This document shows, piece after piece, positions 1-12,989 of a DNA stretch of 64,000 nucleotides (its first letter is position 1; the number at the start of each line of letters is the position of its first letter). The notes below the pieces were generated by a model, which ran no database searches, was not told where the DNA came from, and saw only the letters and a program-made list of their open reading frames with translations. This stretch comes from Sympetrum striolatum. Its lineage: Eukaryota > Arthropoda > Insecta > Odonata > Libellulidae. Made by a program: the position numbers and the translations under genes. The stretch lies in contig OX388345.1 of the NCBI GenBank assembly GCA_947579665.1, forward strand, positions 72,097,454 through 72,161,453, given 5' to 3'.

Positions 1-3000
1 AGATTAAGGAACTCTTTCATGAATGCTGCTTTATATAGGTGCAACAGATGGAAGTCCTGGCATATATGTTTTCAAAATTAACAATAAAAATAATGAATGG
101 CAGGCAATGGTAATAACGTGTATTGATTGCAATCCACAATGGAAACATTCTGAATGAAATTTAGACTAACGAGTCATTAATTTTTAATGTAATTATAGAG
201 TAAAAAACTCAGTCCACAAAAATAATTATAAGAGTAACTATGTCGGATTTGTATACTCAATGTTACGCGCTGACTTAACCAAGGTAGTATCCATGAAAAC
301 CATTCTGTGGAATCATTTGTTTTCCTTCTATCAGTTTTGAAGGAAATCCACCAAGCAACACTGCAAAACATCAATCTATCTGTCCATCAGCATATTCTCC
401 ATTGAGGTCTTATTTGGATAGAGCTCCGTTATTACGAGGTCCTAATGCTAGTGCCTACAGCGCATAATTATCGGCATGTATATAGTACAAATACATGTAA
501 ATGAACCCTTGTGTGCTTTACTAATAATGCTGGTCGATGTCAATTCTGCCTATTGTCATTCAGTCGTATATGGGAACGCACTGTTGCAATATTCAATAGG
601 GGAGTGATTCATTAGCTCAATTCCCTCCCCAGTTAATACCCTAATTCAATTTAATAGACGTCAATACGCGGAGGGTTTGGTGTAGAGGACAACACATTAA
701 AAATCATACCCGGCGCCTCTTTCTCTCTCGAGATCCGCCTTAACAAAATAAATCTTCCGCCGTTACGGGGCTGAAAGAGATTCGGTTCCCCGCGGGTCTC
801 CGCCGATTCACAATTCTCGGAAAGCAAACCGAAAGGGGATTTTCATTACCGGCGTCAATCTCCCCGCTCGATCCATCTCCTCATCTCTTCGCACCTTCCC
901 CGTGTTTTTTTTTTCACGCGCCGCGGGTGGGAAAGGGGCCACGCGAGACCGGTACGAGCCGGAAGCAAACAAGTACCGGAGTTTAAAGCCTCCGGAGATT
1001 TATTTAGATTGCGAAGAGAATAAACTGGAAGGGATTTACACTTTCCTCCCAAAAGACGTGAAAACCAACTTTCCCTCGAGTGGGAACTGCCTTCTCTTAC
1101 GCGGCGAGGAGTGAAATCGAGGCAAGGGATGCTGATGAGAGTTTGCGCGGTTTCAGTGGAAAGAGAGAGGATGTTTTGGATTGAATATTTAAGGAAGGAG
1201 CGAATTGGCTAGGGTAGTGAAGGAGGGAATAATGAGCGGACGATGATTATTTGATTTGAGAGGTTCACTTTTGGAAGCCTATTCTGGGAGGCGATTTACG
1301 TTTCCGATAGATGCGTATACTTTCGAAATTTAGGGAAACTAAAGAATTGAACAATTCAATTTGCATCAAATACGGCCTTAATTACTACGACATAGGCTCA
1401 TAGTAACACGATTATCACCTGAAGATTTTAAGATAAAATAAACCCCTAACACAGCAAGCGAAATATTATTTAATGGAATTTACAAAGTTTAATTCATTTT
1501 TTCCATCATGGAAAAATTCTACCCCTACAAACATTTTATTTAGCAAGAATAACCCCCTCTTGAAGTAGTCACTAAAATTGGTACGTGGGTAGCCAGTTTA
1601 TTTGGTTTGCGATTTTTTTTACTTTTGCCATAAATGGTGTTGTTTTCAGGTGACACACATGTTAGTTCTGAATATATTGGATGGAACTTCCTAGATTAAG
1701 GCTTACCGCAATAAACATCTCAAAATGTTGTAAACTGAGCATTTCCATTTATGAAATAGCGATAAAAAGTTTATTAAAGTGCTGTGATATTCCCCCAAGA
1801 ATATTATGGACGATTCGGTAGGGTTTCACCCCTTCACATATTATGTATTCAACATTTTTCTTTGTTTTAATGGATACATGTCGCTCGCATACTTCTTGTG
1901 CAAACAGTAGATAGTATATCTTAATGTACGACGTCGCAATCGCCTGATCATTTTTGCAAAGCTAATGATTCGTGTCGTTAAAACATCAAAATGTTTCGTG
2001 ACATCGTGACCACAAGCATCCCACAAAATCTACCGAATAATTGACGAAGATAATTGACCCTCCAAAATTGATATGCTCGCGCTCTCTAATAGGCAAATGC
2101 TTTTACCCCTGATGATAAAACACTAAAACAGTTTCTGGCGATATTAATTCTATGTTCTACGCTTCCAGGTCAATTAATACCGCAAAAACATTACCGATAA
2201 GATATCCTAATTGGGTGGTCACCATGGAGTGTAATTTGAATGATAAGCTTTGTATGGAATAATAGAAACGACCGTAAATACGGTTGCTAAATTACGCGTT
2301 ATTTAATTGCGAAGCGAAAGCGATACGTGATGAGCATTTGTAATAGACAGCTACCTAATTTATCTCCTTTCGAACTCAGAGCGAAACTGTCCGTTAAACA
2401 CAATTACGAAAATAGCAAACTTATTTGTAAAGTGCATAAACGTCTCTCATTCCCAAATTAAATTGTACTTCCGCTGCTAAAATTAGTTTTCCTAAACTGA
2501 CGCTGAGAGATCGATGATGTCTAAGAAATAGGTGAAGATGTTTCTGAAGATAGGTTTACGAAAAAGGAGGTTCTATTTTGAGAAAGCATCTTCGATTGAG
2601 AGGTGGAAAGCTCACGGGAAAGGATGCAAAGGTACACGGAGAAAGAAGTTGAGAGGAGAGGGATGGAAGATTTAAGTGGATCGTTTTTCGAACACAGAGC
2701 TATTTCTATAGCTAGGAGGTTATGATAATGAAGAGAAGATTCTTCTTCACAAATCGGGGACGGTTTCAGATGTATACCTCACTCAGGAAAAGCGCGCCCA
2801 CACAAAAACCAGATTATAGGATTTATGTTGCTGGTTGAAAAATGTGAATCCAAGCTATTTACGAAGAGAAGTTGATAGTGCGTAGTATTTTTAACATTTT
2901 TTACAAATAAATGTATTCTTTAGAAGTTGAGATGAGATAATATAAAGAGATGCTGAAATGTCGTGAAATAAATGGGACTCCAAGATGACTCGAACTGAAT

Positions 3001-6000
3001 TGAAAAGGGCTTGATCGAGTGACTGAGATACTATTTTCCATGTTAAATGAAAATAATTCATACAACAAACGATTGAAATCTCTCCTTAGGGCAGCGCATA
3101 CAAAGTGCTCTAAAGAAATATATTCTACTTAAAACGATTTCTCATTGATAAATACAGATACTTGGGCAGTTGTTCGACAGTTATGCGGAGAGACACTATT
3201 TTCGTGGAAAGAATTAATTACCATTTTTAATTACAAATGGATTTAATATTTGCTAATATAACTCTTGGAATAATGAATTTAATGATTAATTCAATCATTT
3301 ACTTCCAAGTACCCCCAGTTTATAATATGATCACGTGGTAGAAAGCCATATAAATAGTAAACGGAAAGAAAGAAATATAAACTTTAATATATAAATAATA
3401 ATATAATTGCATCTACAGTATAAGAAAACGTTTTAATTAATGCTAGAAGAAAACTTATTTTAGTGTAGCAATCACTTCAAGCAGCTATTTCTCTTTTCAT
3501 CCCATATAAATACGATCAAAAGGTGCTATCTAGCTTTGAATTGTCTTCGTAATTTACGTACGTAAAGACGTTTTATTAATTAACCTCTAAATTAAGGCTC
3601 ATTCTCATTCTACATTCAGCCCATAATTATATATATAATTAACTGACTATTGATTAATTCGTTCAGTTTGAGCTTCGAGGAACGACATCACGAAAATTTT
3701 ATATTATGGAAATATATTCCTTTCCATCAGATTTTTCCTCCTCGTTTTGTATGTTGATGGATGGACATTCCGTCGAGGCTAGAATTTTCCCCTCTCTCAA
3801 TCTCCCACCTAACGAACCTGCAATATTGATCCACTAAAAAAAAATGACTGCCTCGGTTTACGGCGCGATGGGGTCACTTGAAAATCTTGGAGTCATTTCG
3901 CCCATCTTCATCATCGCGGAAGAGAAAGTAGCAAATTTCGCCTCATTTTTTTTCATCGCCACTGCGGTGACAGCGCATGTTTTTTCTCTCGGCATCAATA
4001 ACGCAAAGCCACTCTACCTACGGCGACAACTTCCTTCTCTTTCGTTCTTCCCTTTTCATCCCTTTAATACCTCTGCTATGAATACACCCACCACTCTCTC
4101 AAGAGCTTCCTTCTTCCAAATTGCCTCCATCTAACCGCGACAAGATGAGTTTGGGTCGTTGGCAAGGTGTGGGTATCTCACAATCGGCGGGGCTTTACTC
4201 CGGTTTCAAGACGTAGCTGCAGACAGGGCCGACTGATTGGAGGGAGCAAAAATCGCTCCGCACAATTTTCGCGCGAGTTCCGGGATTAAGTAATTAAACG
4301 AAGAGCAAAGTTTTTAAACTCGTGTTGGGGGTTGATGAGTAACTTTTCTCCATGGGATTTTCTCAAACTGGCTCCTACAAAATTAAGCTTAGTTTAAAAT
4401 CTTCCGCAATGAATATAAGGCAACTTTTCTCTGTGATTCGCGGATAGTCATTAGGTGCAAATTTATACGTGCTTCGTAAAATTTTAAATAATGAACTAAG
4501 TCGAATAACGTATAAAATTAAATACCTCCTAAATAAGAACAGTCGACAGGCAATATTTTAATAACTATATTTACCTGCTGGATAAAAGGGGGAAATCCTC
4601 ATTTATAGAATATAGAATAATAGTATCGAAGACATAACTTGGAAAATTTACCAAGTTTTCTCTTCATTACATCTATGGCTTTCCACAAAGTAACGCCTGA
4701 CCATCTAGATTTCATAGAATAATCTATCTCGGACTGATTTAAACCGAATAAATATGCAAAACGTGCGTTCCTACGGTATTTAAACAGGAAGATACGATCC
4801 TTGTAAATATTCATAAACGTAACAACACGTGGTGGGTGGTCGTACAACTTCTTTCTCACAGATTTTGTATTGGAGGAACATTAACATACTGACCCCAAAT
4901 GCAATAGCTCCTGTTAGTACCGAAACGTTGCGATCTGATTGCAATGTTCTGATCTACACAGGATAAATACTGCATCTATTTAATTTCTTCCTGATCAACT
5001 GCGCGATAATTTATAACCAAAAGAGAACACGAGAACGTCGCCTCGATTGACGACTCACCGACAGACGTGATGTATTACTGGAGCGAAATAAAAGCTTTTG
5101 GCTACGTCCATTCATACCATTCTAATGCAAGCATCGAGTGACTTCTAAGAATGGTGAGCATGCTGTCCGCCATCACACATGTAGCGGGGACGCAGATTGG
5201 TACATTATCTAGTCACGTCACTTGCAGTTCAAAGGGGAGTGGGGGGATACTCTTTTTCACTCAATTACTCAAGATTTTGGGTAGTAATGAGACAATTCTT
5301 GTCTCGTATTTTCTTCTTAAAAAAGGAAGGTTGAAATTGAACTTCTGAAACTCCCCCTTTTCCACGAACTTTCAACTTAAGATCTTGAAACCGATAGGTG
5401 AAAGAAATCGTGCTGATTGTGACACTGAGATTTTAAAACAATAAAAAAGCTTTCATGACATTTTTGCAATAGAAAATCACTATGCGAAATACTATTTGTT
5501 GAGGTTTTAGCCATAAGCTTTTACCTCCATAAATGAACAACATGTTCTCAAAATCTATTAAATACTCTTGGAATTCTAGCTACTCATTGAAAGAAGCTAT
5601 TTATTGTTCATCGTGAGAACTAACTAGTAGAAATCTAAGCAAAAAATGTCTTAGATTTCGAAAAAAAGGGCTTCTATGGGAATCTCATTAAAACTATGCG
5701 AATAAATCCGTATTTCCGTGAAATGTCCCAGTATTAGTTCGTGTGTATATTTTCCATGTATATTCCATCTAATTGAACTGGATAACAAAAACCTGAAGTT
5801 TCCCTTTCGCTAAAACCACAGTGGGATGAAAAATTGTATTGGGATTGTTTTACAAATTATAAGAAGATACATCACAATACTCGTACTCAAAACAGCAGTT
5901 GCATGGATTCGTAAGAACTCTTGGGTGGATTTGTAAGAATAGTTTAGGTACGCAAGGATTAGAGCGGAGTTGAAGACGGTTATCCTCATGGAAGAGTTGA

Positions 6001-6517
6001 GAGGAGGGGCGAAAGGTGGATGCGAGGGGGTTGTGAGAGGTCGACGAGGTTTTGGAGAGGGCGGAGAATGGAAGAAAACGGCCTCTGGAAATAGCGCGGA
6101 GACAGCGAGGCGCTATATTTACCCATGGAAGGGGAGGGACCAAAGGGGTGAGGTATTAAATGTTTTGGTGCTTAGAGGTTGCTGTACAGAGAAAGGAAGG
6201 CGAATGTTTTCCAAATGAACCGTGGAGTAGGGAATTCGAAATCTCTGTTTTCCTTTCTAAATGAATCGATTCAGAATCGTTTGGATATTGAAATATTTGG
6301 AGAAATGATACTTATGCATTACTATGCGGTAACAACTCATCAATTGTTCTCGGTCAATTTGAATGGCTCGTGATTACGTTTTATACCAACCTACCCATTG
6401 TTCTATATGGCTGGAATTTTTTTCCTCTTGTCCTTTGGTATATGATAAGGGAAAATGTATCTTTCATTTACTTTCGGCTCACTCAGTCTTGCCCGCGAAT
6501 ATGAAAACTATGAGGGA
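1..6517. other. No gene recognised
   Basis: AT-rich sequence with GC-richer patches at about 700-1130 and 3770-4280. Open frames are short (below 100 codons) and without similarity. No repeat copies, tRNA or splice-flanked coding segments were recognised. Confidence 0.4.
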
Positions 6518-6560
6518 TACCGAGTAATATTATACTTTTATACCGAGTATATTATACTTT
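6518..6560 (+). repeat. Short tandem duplication (about 22 bp x 2)
   Basis: TACCGAGTAATATTATACTT is followed at once by TACCGAGTATATTATACTTT, the second copy lacking one A-rich step. It lies just left of the nested inverted repeat. Confidence 0.6.
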
Positions 6561-6580
6561 GTGAAATTCTATCATATATA

Positions 6581-6680
6581 ATAATTTATTGCATTCAGAG
6601 TACACAATACAAACACTTGCACATCGTGGATTCGTGCAAGGTAATTTATTTTATCGCACACCCTGAGTGCAATAAATTAT
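6581..6680. repeat. 100-bp nested inverted repeat
   Basis: The outer arms ATAATTTATTGCATTCAGAG (6581-6600) and the complement of 6662-6680 pair except for one base plus the end. Inside, CTTGCAC and GTGCAAG form a second stem of 7 bp. It may be a small MITE-like insertion or a structured non-coding segment; no coding. Confidence 0.5.
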
Positions 6681-9040
6681 TTTTCCACAATAATAGTTAT
6701 TTATAGGGTAATAGGCCAGTAATGGGCATATGGTAATTACCACTCATAGCATTATGGATCAGGGAAGAAAAAAATTGCCTCAATCCTCTTCTAGCATATC
6801 AGCCTCATTTTCTCTCGAAATCAATTAATAATTATTGATACAGGGTTTGAAGTCCAGCCTTAATCTGAAAACAGTAGAGACAAGAATGCGTTAGCTGGAT
6901 TAAATAGGATAGAAACTGCTCGGGATATTTCATACGAAAGTTATTAACGGTACTCATGTTGCCTTCTTGCTACAGATGAATATTTCAGCTGATAAACTAT
7001 CATTGTTTGCATGTGTTACTCAGTATAAAGTTTGAAGTATATCAAGGCCCAAACTAGAACGCAAAGACGATATAACGTAAAGTATTGAACTAGAGGAATT
7101 TATTATCCAAGTCTCTTGTGTGCTCTGCTTCCACTTTCCTTTTCTTCACTCTGCCTAAGCAAAGAAACTCGCGTCGCGGACTTCTTCTCGGCGTCTTTTT
7201 TCTCGTTCCGTCCGAGATCTCGTCTTCGCAAGCGTTATCTTTGCGACGAAGTGTGCGAATCTTCATAAAGAAAGAATTCTGGCGTTCCCCCTTCGACTCT
7301 GCTTGGCAAATGCAGGTCAAATATCCTTACTGCGTCTCGTGATTCTACTCTGGCTGTAGCTTGATGATGAATTTTAAAATCTCGTCGCTGGACATGAAGG
7401 GATGGGTGAGCAGAATTGAGAGAGGGGGGACCTCAAATTTACCGCATTCTGCAGATAAGAGGAATACGGACATCTTCCGAAAAGTTGAAAATCATATTTT
7501 ACCGAACGTTTACAGAGAATCTCGGGATCATTACTATTCTGCCTAAGATGACAATGGGCGTCAGGACTTAAACCAATCCACCATTAAGCACTTAAACCCC
7601 TTCAGAGGGGAAGAATGAAAAATGAGAAGTGAAGTGGTTTTGCCTCCGCTATCCTAAATTGACTCTGATTGGCTAATAGAAACGTTCTCGCTAGTGTAGC
7701 ACAATTACCCCAAAAATAACCTTATCATAATGCAAAACATGTAGCCAAAATGAATGCTTTTATTCAGCATCATTTATACATCAGTTGTCTTCATATTGCC
7801 ATCGTGGGCAAAACTGAGCCTGAAGTAAACGAAAGAATTTTCGAAAACCTTTACCAACACTCAATTTGTTCTATCCATCATAAATACGTCTAAATAGTTG
7901 TAGGCGCGTAATAATTCGACAAATCCCCCAATATTCCGTGATTTTCGTCTAATTTCATTCCGTGGCAATCGAATCAATCACCAAAAGATGTTAAATCTAT
8001 AACTATTAAATAAAAGCTCTAATCAAATTATTAAATAAAATCGTGAAAATATGCGATCGATGTTTTCAAAATATCTTTATTATCAGCGGATTAATATTCA
8101 CCCCCACTTTCCCAATAAACTTACCTAACTACTCTATTTTAAATTAAGAAATTTGGATGTTTAGAAAACTTAGCTGAGACTGAACAGGGGTTAAGGAAAC
8201 TAGGAACTTGTAAATGAGATCGAAACTAAAGGATAAATCCTGCTAGAAACTGAAAGTGAACAGATATAACCAAGTTAGATACGCACTTAGGCAAAACATA
8301 TGCAACTCCGGGTGAGACGAATTAAGACTGTTTTCCACAAATGCTTCGCTGATGGATAAACGATTGCTCCCGATGTTCCAGTCGACTTCAAGGGAGACCA
8401 CATACTCGGAACATACTATTTATGTTCGATTTGTCCATCATCGAGTAGTTGAGAAAACATCCAAAACGCCAGGCGCCGGCCGATAACGTGGAAGTCCGAC
8501 TCCTTCAACAGATTTACGAATCGATTGATGCCATCATGTTTTCCATCACGCGCCCGTAAATAGCTCGAGACGAAATGAGTTCGTACAAAATGAAAAGTTC
8601 AGCGGACGGGGTATTTCTCGATCCTTTCCGGCTCAAGTACTTATTTACCGGCATTTTGAAAATCTCCGTGAAATTCCGCAGCGACATTTATTTCGCCGAT
8701 ATGGCGAAAAACATCCGTGACTCATGGAAATATAAATCTGGCTGCCTTAGAAATATTTTCATTCCGAATTAGGTCATATATATCACGCCAATTCTTTCTG
8801 CTTGGAGTCGAAAAAAGAAGAGCCACCGTAGAACAATTCGTTAGCGTATTAACGCTGGCGGTGAAGTGAAAGTAATATTTCAGGCGATTAAAAATAAATC
8901 TCCGGCTTCTCTGCCAGCTTTGGGAGTAGACGCTCGCATCGATTTAATATATAGTAATAAATTTAAAATATCCGCGCTTGATTCCGCGATAAAAAAATCA
9001 GGGTTATTTACTATAAAAAGGGGTTCATGCCCTCCACAGT
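6681..9040. other. No gene recognised
   Basis: Holds GC-richer patches at 7090-7340 and 8440-8770. The frames overlapping them on both strands have no recognisable product. The segment after TTTCAG near 8882 opens with a readable frame (AIKNKSPASLPALG...), but nothing in it matches a family I know. Confidence 0.35.
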
Positions 9041-9064
9041 CTGATGATAAATATGGCTGAAACG
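9041..9064 (+). repeat. CTGATGA...GAAAC core fragment
   Basis: CTGATGA (9041-9047) and GAAAC (9059-9063) occur at roughly the right spacing, but the 11 bases between do not form a stem and no GTC follows. It could be a decayed family member or chance. Confidence 0.2.
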
Positions 9065-9165
9065 TTTTATTGATCCTACTTGTAAACATTTTTCCCTCTG
9101 TGAAGTAGAACCGATTTACATGCACGCGATTGAAATTGAAAGATAGGTAATCTTTACTTTACTTT

Positions 9166-9253
9166 ACGTTAGATGAAGATAAATTTAGAAAATAAACATA
9201 ATTCAAGTAACTATTAACTATGTTTATTTTCTAAAAAAATCTTCATCTAACGT
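9166..9253. repeat. 88-nt hairpin with 35-bp arms
   Basis: Arms 9166-9200 and 9219-9253 are complementary at 32 of 35 positions; the three mismatches form one internal loop (TTT against AAA). The loop is 18 nt. Ends read ACGTTAGATGAAG and CTTCATCTAACGT. Size and shape fit a pre-miRNA-like foldback or a very short MITE. No target-site duplication is obvious. Not recognised as a known miRNA. Confidence 0.6.
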
Positions 9254-9837
9254 CTGAGCCAATCCCACAGAGAAAAATCCCAAGGAAATATGCAAAGAAA
9301 CTTTAATCTTTTCCTTAATAAAGAGAAGTTTGTTAAAAATAGGCACGTTTGCTTAGTGGTTTGCTTCTTGGTAAGTTCATGCGCTTGAATTTACTCCTTT
9401 ATATGCCCATTTGTTCCCCTATTGATATGTCACCGCTTCCTATAAATCGTCCAGCAACTTTGCCTTCCTCTCTTTCTATGCCCTTGCTTCATTATCACTC
9501 CTTCCATTAATTCCTCCCTTATCAAAATTCCCTTCCTATTCGCTTGATTTCTTCCATCAAAATTCATTTCTCTCCCACAGTTTCAAACATTTCCACGTAA
9601 GACTTCCAATCAATCTATTTCATCATTTCCATTTCAGAATTTGCACTATCTAAGAACCCTTAAATAAAAATTGTATTTTCCGTATCAAGCCAGTATGTCG
9701 AAACCCTTCATACAATCATCTGAAAGATTAGCTCTTAATTTTTCTGTTGATGCAGGATAGTGCACATATATTATTCTTACATGTATCGCAATCATGGTTT
9801 CAGGAATATGCTACAGTGAAATTAATGACGCTAATAT

Positions 9838-10241
9838 TGTAACAGAAATACCCATTTCTAAATTGTATTGTGTGTATAATTTTTGTGTGATGATTTAGAA
9901 ATTGAGTGCTGCGATTTCCGAGTGTGTTTTGTTTTGTGTGATATGACATTTGAACGCCCGAGGGCAGAAAAAGTGAGGGGGGCTGTTGAAGAAAGAAGAG
10001 GGGCAGAGGACCAAAGGAGGCCAGAGAGAGAAGGCGGCAGAAGGGTGAAGGGCATTTGCAGAGACGAGGTCCCCAGCTGACCGGCAGCACTTAATATTCT
10101 ATATTTCTTTGTATTGAATTTTTGTCTTTAGAAATAAAGGAAGACGATTTGCCGTTAACAAAGACAGATTTGTTACATTTGGTGCCATGACCAGGATCGA
10201 TTTGTTACATTTGGTGCCGTGACCAGGATCGATTTCTTACA
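9838..10241 (+). mobile_element. Isolated LTR of a retrotransposon with a reiterated LTR-end/primer-binding-site junction
   Basis: The left end reads TGTAACA at 9838 and the first right end TGTTACA at 10171-10177, giving a 340-bp LTR with inverted TG...CA termini. Inside are a TATAA (9875-9879), a purine-rich stretch (about 9960-10075) and an AATAAA signal (10133-10138). Directly after the right end comes a primer-binding site. That junction is reiterated, ending in a variant TTCTTACA at 10241. The four bases before the element (ATAT, 9834-9837) recur directly after 10241 (ATAT, 10242-10245), consistent with a target-site duplication; an AATAT reading overlapping the last A is also possible. 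No gag, pol or second LTR follows, so this is a solo-LTR-like remnant. Superfamily not assigned. Confidence 0.8.
10167..10241 (+). repeat. 32-bp tandem repeat of LTR end plus tRNA-His-type primer-binding site (2.3 copies)
   Basis: Unit 1 is 10167-10198, unit 2 is 10199-10230, and a partial third unit is 10231-10241. Each unit is GATTTGTTACA (the LTR end), then TT, then the primer site and a C. The site in unit 2, TGGTGCCGTGACCAGGAT (10212-10229), is complementary over 18 nt to the 3' end of animal cytosolic tRNA-His as I recall it (acceptor stem GCCGTGA/TCACGGC, discriminator A, CCA). Unit 1 has one change (GCCATGACC). The partial third unit has a G>C change. A primer site belongs once, immediately inside the 5' LTR, so its reiteration at a flanked terminus is abnormal. 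Confidence 0.82.
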
Positions 10242-10599
10242 ATATGTAGCATAGATTTTGGTCATTCATCATTGAGAGACATAAATAGGGACATTCGAAG
10301 ACTTATTGTTTTTCATTCATGTGGAAATTTTAACTGATATCATTTTGGCTCACAAGGGGAGATTCTTTCTCTCTTTTTCGGGGAATTTGATGAAAATTTC
10401 TCTTATCCGATATCCGAGCGAATAATCTCATTTTAATAAAATAAATTTCAATTACGGATGGCTTCACAAAATACGATGAGGAATGGTTTTAAAACATAGA
10501 TTGTAGTGAGGAAAGCAAGTTCAAAGTACCTCATTCGTCATATTTCAAATAGAGCCTCATTCCTTCTCCATGTCTTTTCTTAGCTAATAGTAGAGGGCT

Positions 10600-11480
10600 T
10601 CAAACACGCCCTCGTGTACCGCACAAACGAATTAAAAAATGAAAACGCGAGATTCACAAAGCACTTGGAGCCAAAATGCTCGATACCCGCCGAAAATCTC
10701 GAGCGAACGAACAAAGTGAGAACCGATCACCGCCCGTTTATCTTCGCCGCGACGTTTCCCTGCTCATTAGCCGCCTGACGGATACGATCCTGTCCCCGTA
10801 ATCATTCCGTAATGAGCATTTATATATCCTCCACGCTTTGCTCTCTTTCCCGCGCCCTTTGTCTCCCGCCGTCGTAAATCAGACCGAGGAGCATTTTTTC
10901 CTCCCTTCCGCGCGGTTAGTAAATCAAGCGTTCCTCACAAAGGATGGACCGGCCGAGGGAAAGAGAAGGCAATCCGCCTGGAAGCTCTCCAGGGAGGCGT
11001 GCAAGCCATCAGCCGACGAAGAGAGATCAAAGATCCGTGTCGAGCGGGGATCGATCCCGGGCCCACGCGGGGGGAATGGTTTCCCTCAATGGAGCTGCAG
11101 TGCGTTTGAAGGAGAATTGGCGGTGCATATGGGAACGGTCGTGTTTGTGAGACGTATTTATCCCACGCCGGGTAAACGGGGTCAGGATAATTGCGAGGGA
11201 CGGTCAGGGAGATAAAGCGCGGCGCTGGCTTAGACCGGTTTAACGGGGGAATCAGCTGGATGCCATTGAACGGTGTTTCATCAGCTGGCCGAAGTTTATT
11301 ACTTGGGCGCGATTCCGAGACGGGCCGAATCGCCTTTTGGTGGGGGATAACGGATTGGAAGCGCGCGATTCTGCTGTGTAAACTACATCTCCCAGTGACA
11401 TTGGTAACTAGTGTTGGCCATTGGCGAAACCAATATATAACGATTGAAATGTTAGTACCTCTGTAATGCAATTTTCCTAG
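10600..11480. other. CpG-rich GC patch, no supportable gene
   Basis: GC-rich block right of the LTR, containing the longest open frame in the window (10935-11582 minus, 215 codons) and overlapping frames on the plus strand. The deduced proteins have no recognisable domain and overlap each other, so composition explains them. A box-B-like GGATCGATCCCCG (minus, around 11048) is too isolated to call a SINE. Confidence 0.35.
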
Positions 11481-11623
11481 AATTGGAAGAGGAAAAGCGA
11501 TTTGCAGAGAATAAGACAGGGAGTTAAAATAAATAGCCAATACTTGTTGAGTGTACCGACGAATGATCTGTAGTAATTGCATTAATTTAAATTGGTTCGT
11601 GATATACGATTAAAGTAATTGCA

Positions 11624-11680
11624 TGAAAAAGGGTCTGAGTAATTTAGCACGTAAGGGCGTGCACTTAGTAAAAATAATTA
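11624..11680 (+). repeat. Diverged fragment of the 306-bp unit body
   Basis: AAGGGCGTGCAC (11653-11664) is identical to a block of the unit body (as at 23510-23521), and the sequence around it (TGAGTAATTTAGCACGT, then TTAGTAAAAAT) aligns with TTAGGTGACTTTGCACAT and CCAGGAAAATT of the unit. No tRNA-like head is attached. Confidence 0.55.
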
Positions 11681-12989
11681 GTCGTTCTGATTCTTAAAAA
11701 CTAATTAATACATATTGGTCTCAAGACTTGGCATATCAATATCCGCAAGTAGGTACTAAAGTAGTGAAAAAATAGTCGAGTTAGCGATACTTAACTAACG
11801 TGTTATTATTGTAAATAGAATAAAATACCCATAATATGCAACCAAACAAAATAAGCGACAATGAAAGTAGTAATATCGCAAAAAAGTTTAGTCCAAAATT
11901 AGAAATAAATATTCGCATATCAATGAAGAACTATGCAAATTTAGGTAACCTTAAGCATAACAGGGGAAATAGATATTATGAACGAATAGGAAATTCAAGA
12001 TACACATGAAAATACAACGGAAAATAGGAATAACTGGAAAATCCATAGGGAACGTATAAAGGAAGGAAAATTCCCAAAGGAAATTTTGCGATACCAATCC
12101 AAAGAGAGGAGTACAAAGGGAGAGCCACAAAGCTTTGGTTCCCAGAATAGGCTAGAAGGCTAATACATGAAAAGAATAAGATGACAATCAGCTAGCTCAT
12201 AGTCACATCTACATTAGGAGGATGAGAATGATAAATTATCCAACGTTCAGCTCCTTGGTTCAAAAGCAATCAACGTATTATTAGGATTCAAGAAAAATCC
12301 ATCAGATCAAAATTATTTAGAAGTTTTCGCTATACGCCAGTAAGAAATGTATCTATTTCTAGCTCTACGAATAATTTCTGTAAAAACAATGAAAGGTAAC
12401 TCTTCACTTATATAATTATTTCATGATTTTTAAACGACTTCAAGAGAAAGTTGTCTACCATAATACTGTTGCAACTTTAAGGCCTGAGAAAGTAATGACA
12501 CCGAACTTTAGTTAAAATCGCAGAACGTAATTGGAATTAAGGCTCCCTTCCCGAAATGAAAAGATCGTAGATTGTAATGTCGTTTCTTAGAGAGTACAAA
12601 GTTATCATAGATATGAATGAAGCATAAAGAAATAGGTGGAAATATTTCATACTTCGATGAAGATAATCACAATCAATCACTTCACTGAGTTTGGGGCAGG
12701 AAAATTGGTTTGATGGTCAAATGCTTTCCTAACTTCTTTTCAGCCCACCCAAAGATTCAGAATAAAATCTTTTCTGCTACTGTAACTGTTCTTCGAAAGG
12801 TTCTGCGAATAATCCGCCTTAAACCTGTCAATCCGCCCGTTATATTCCCTACCGACCTGTAACAAATCCCAATCATCAATTCATTCCCGAAGAGAAACCT
12901 GAAAACTACCGTAAAGTGATTCTCCGTATTTCTTATGTGCCACAGTTGCAACGACGATAATACGTAATTCATCCCCAGAAAAAACCGCG

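Noticed and set aside
2111..2135. CTGATGATAAAACACTAAAAC as another hammerhead-like core
   Set aside because: No stem between the motifs, no GAAA proper and no GTC downstream.
11040..11060. Box-B-like GGATCGATCCCCG (minus)
   Set aside because: No A box at the expected spacing and no T-arm fold; too short to call a SINE.
10935..11582. 215-codon minus-strand open frame, the longest in the window
   Set aside because: It lies in a GC-rich patch where stops are rare, overlaps open frames on the other strand, and has no recognisable domain or splice context.
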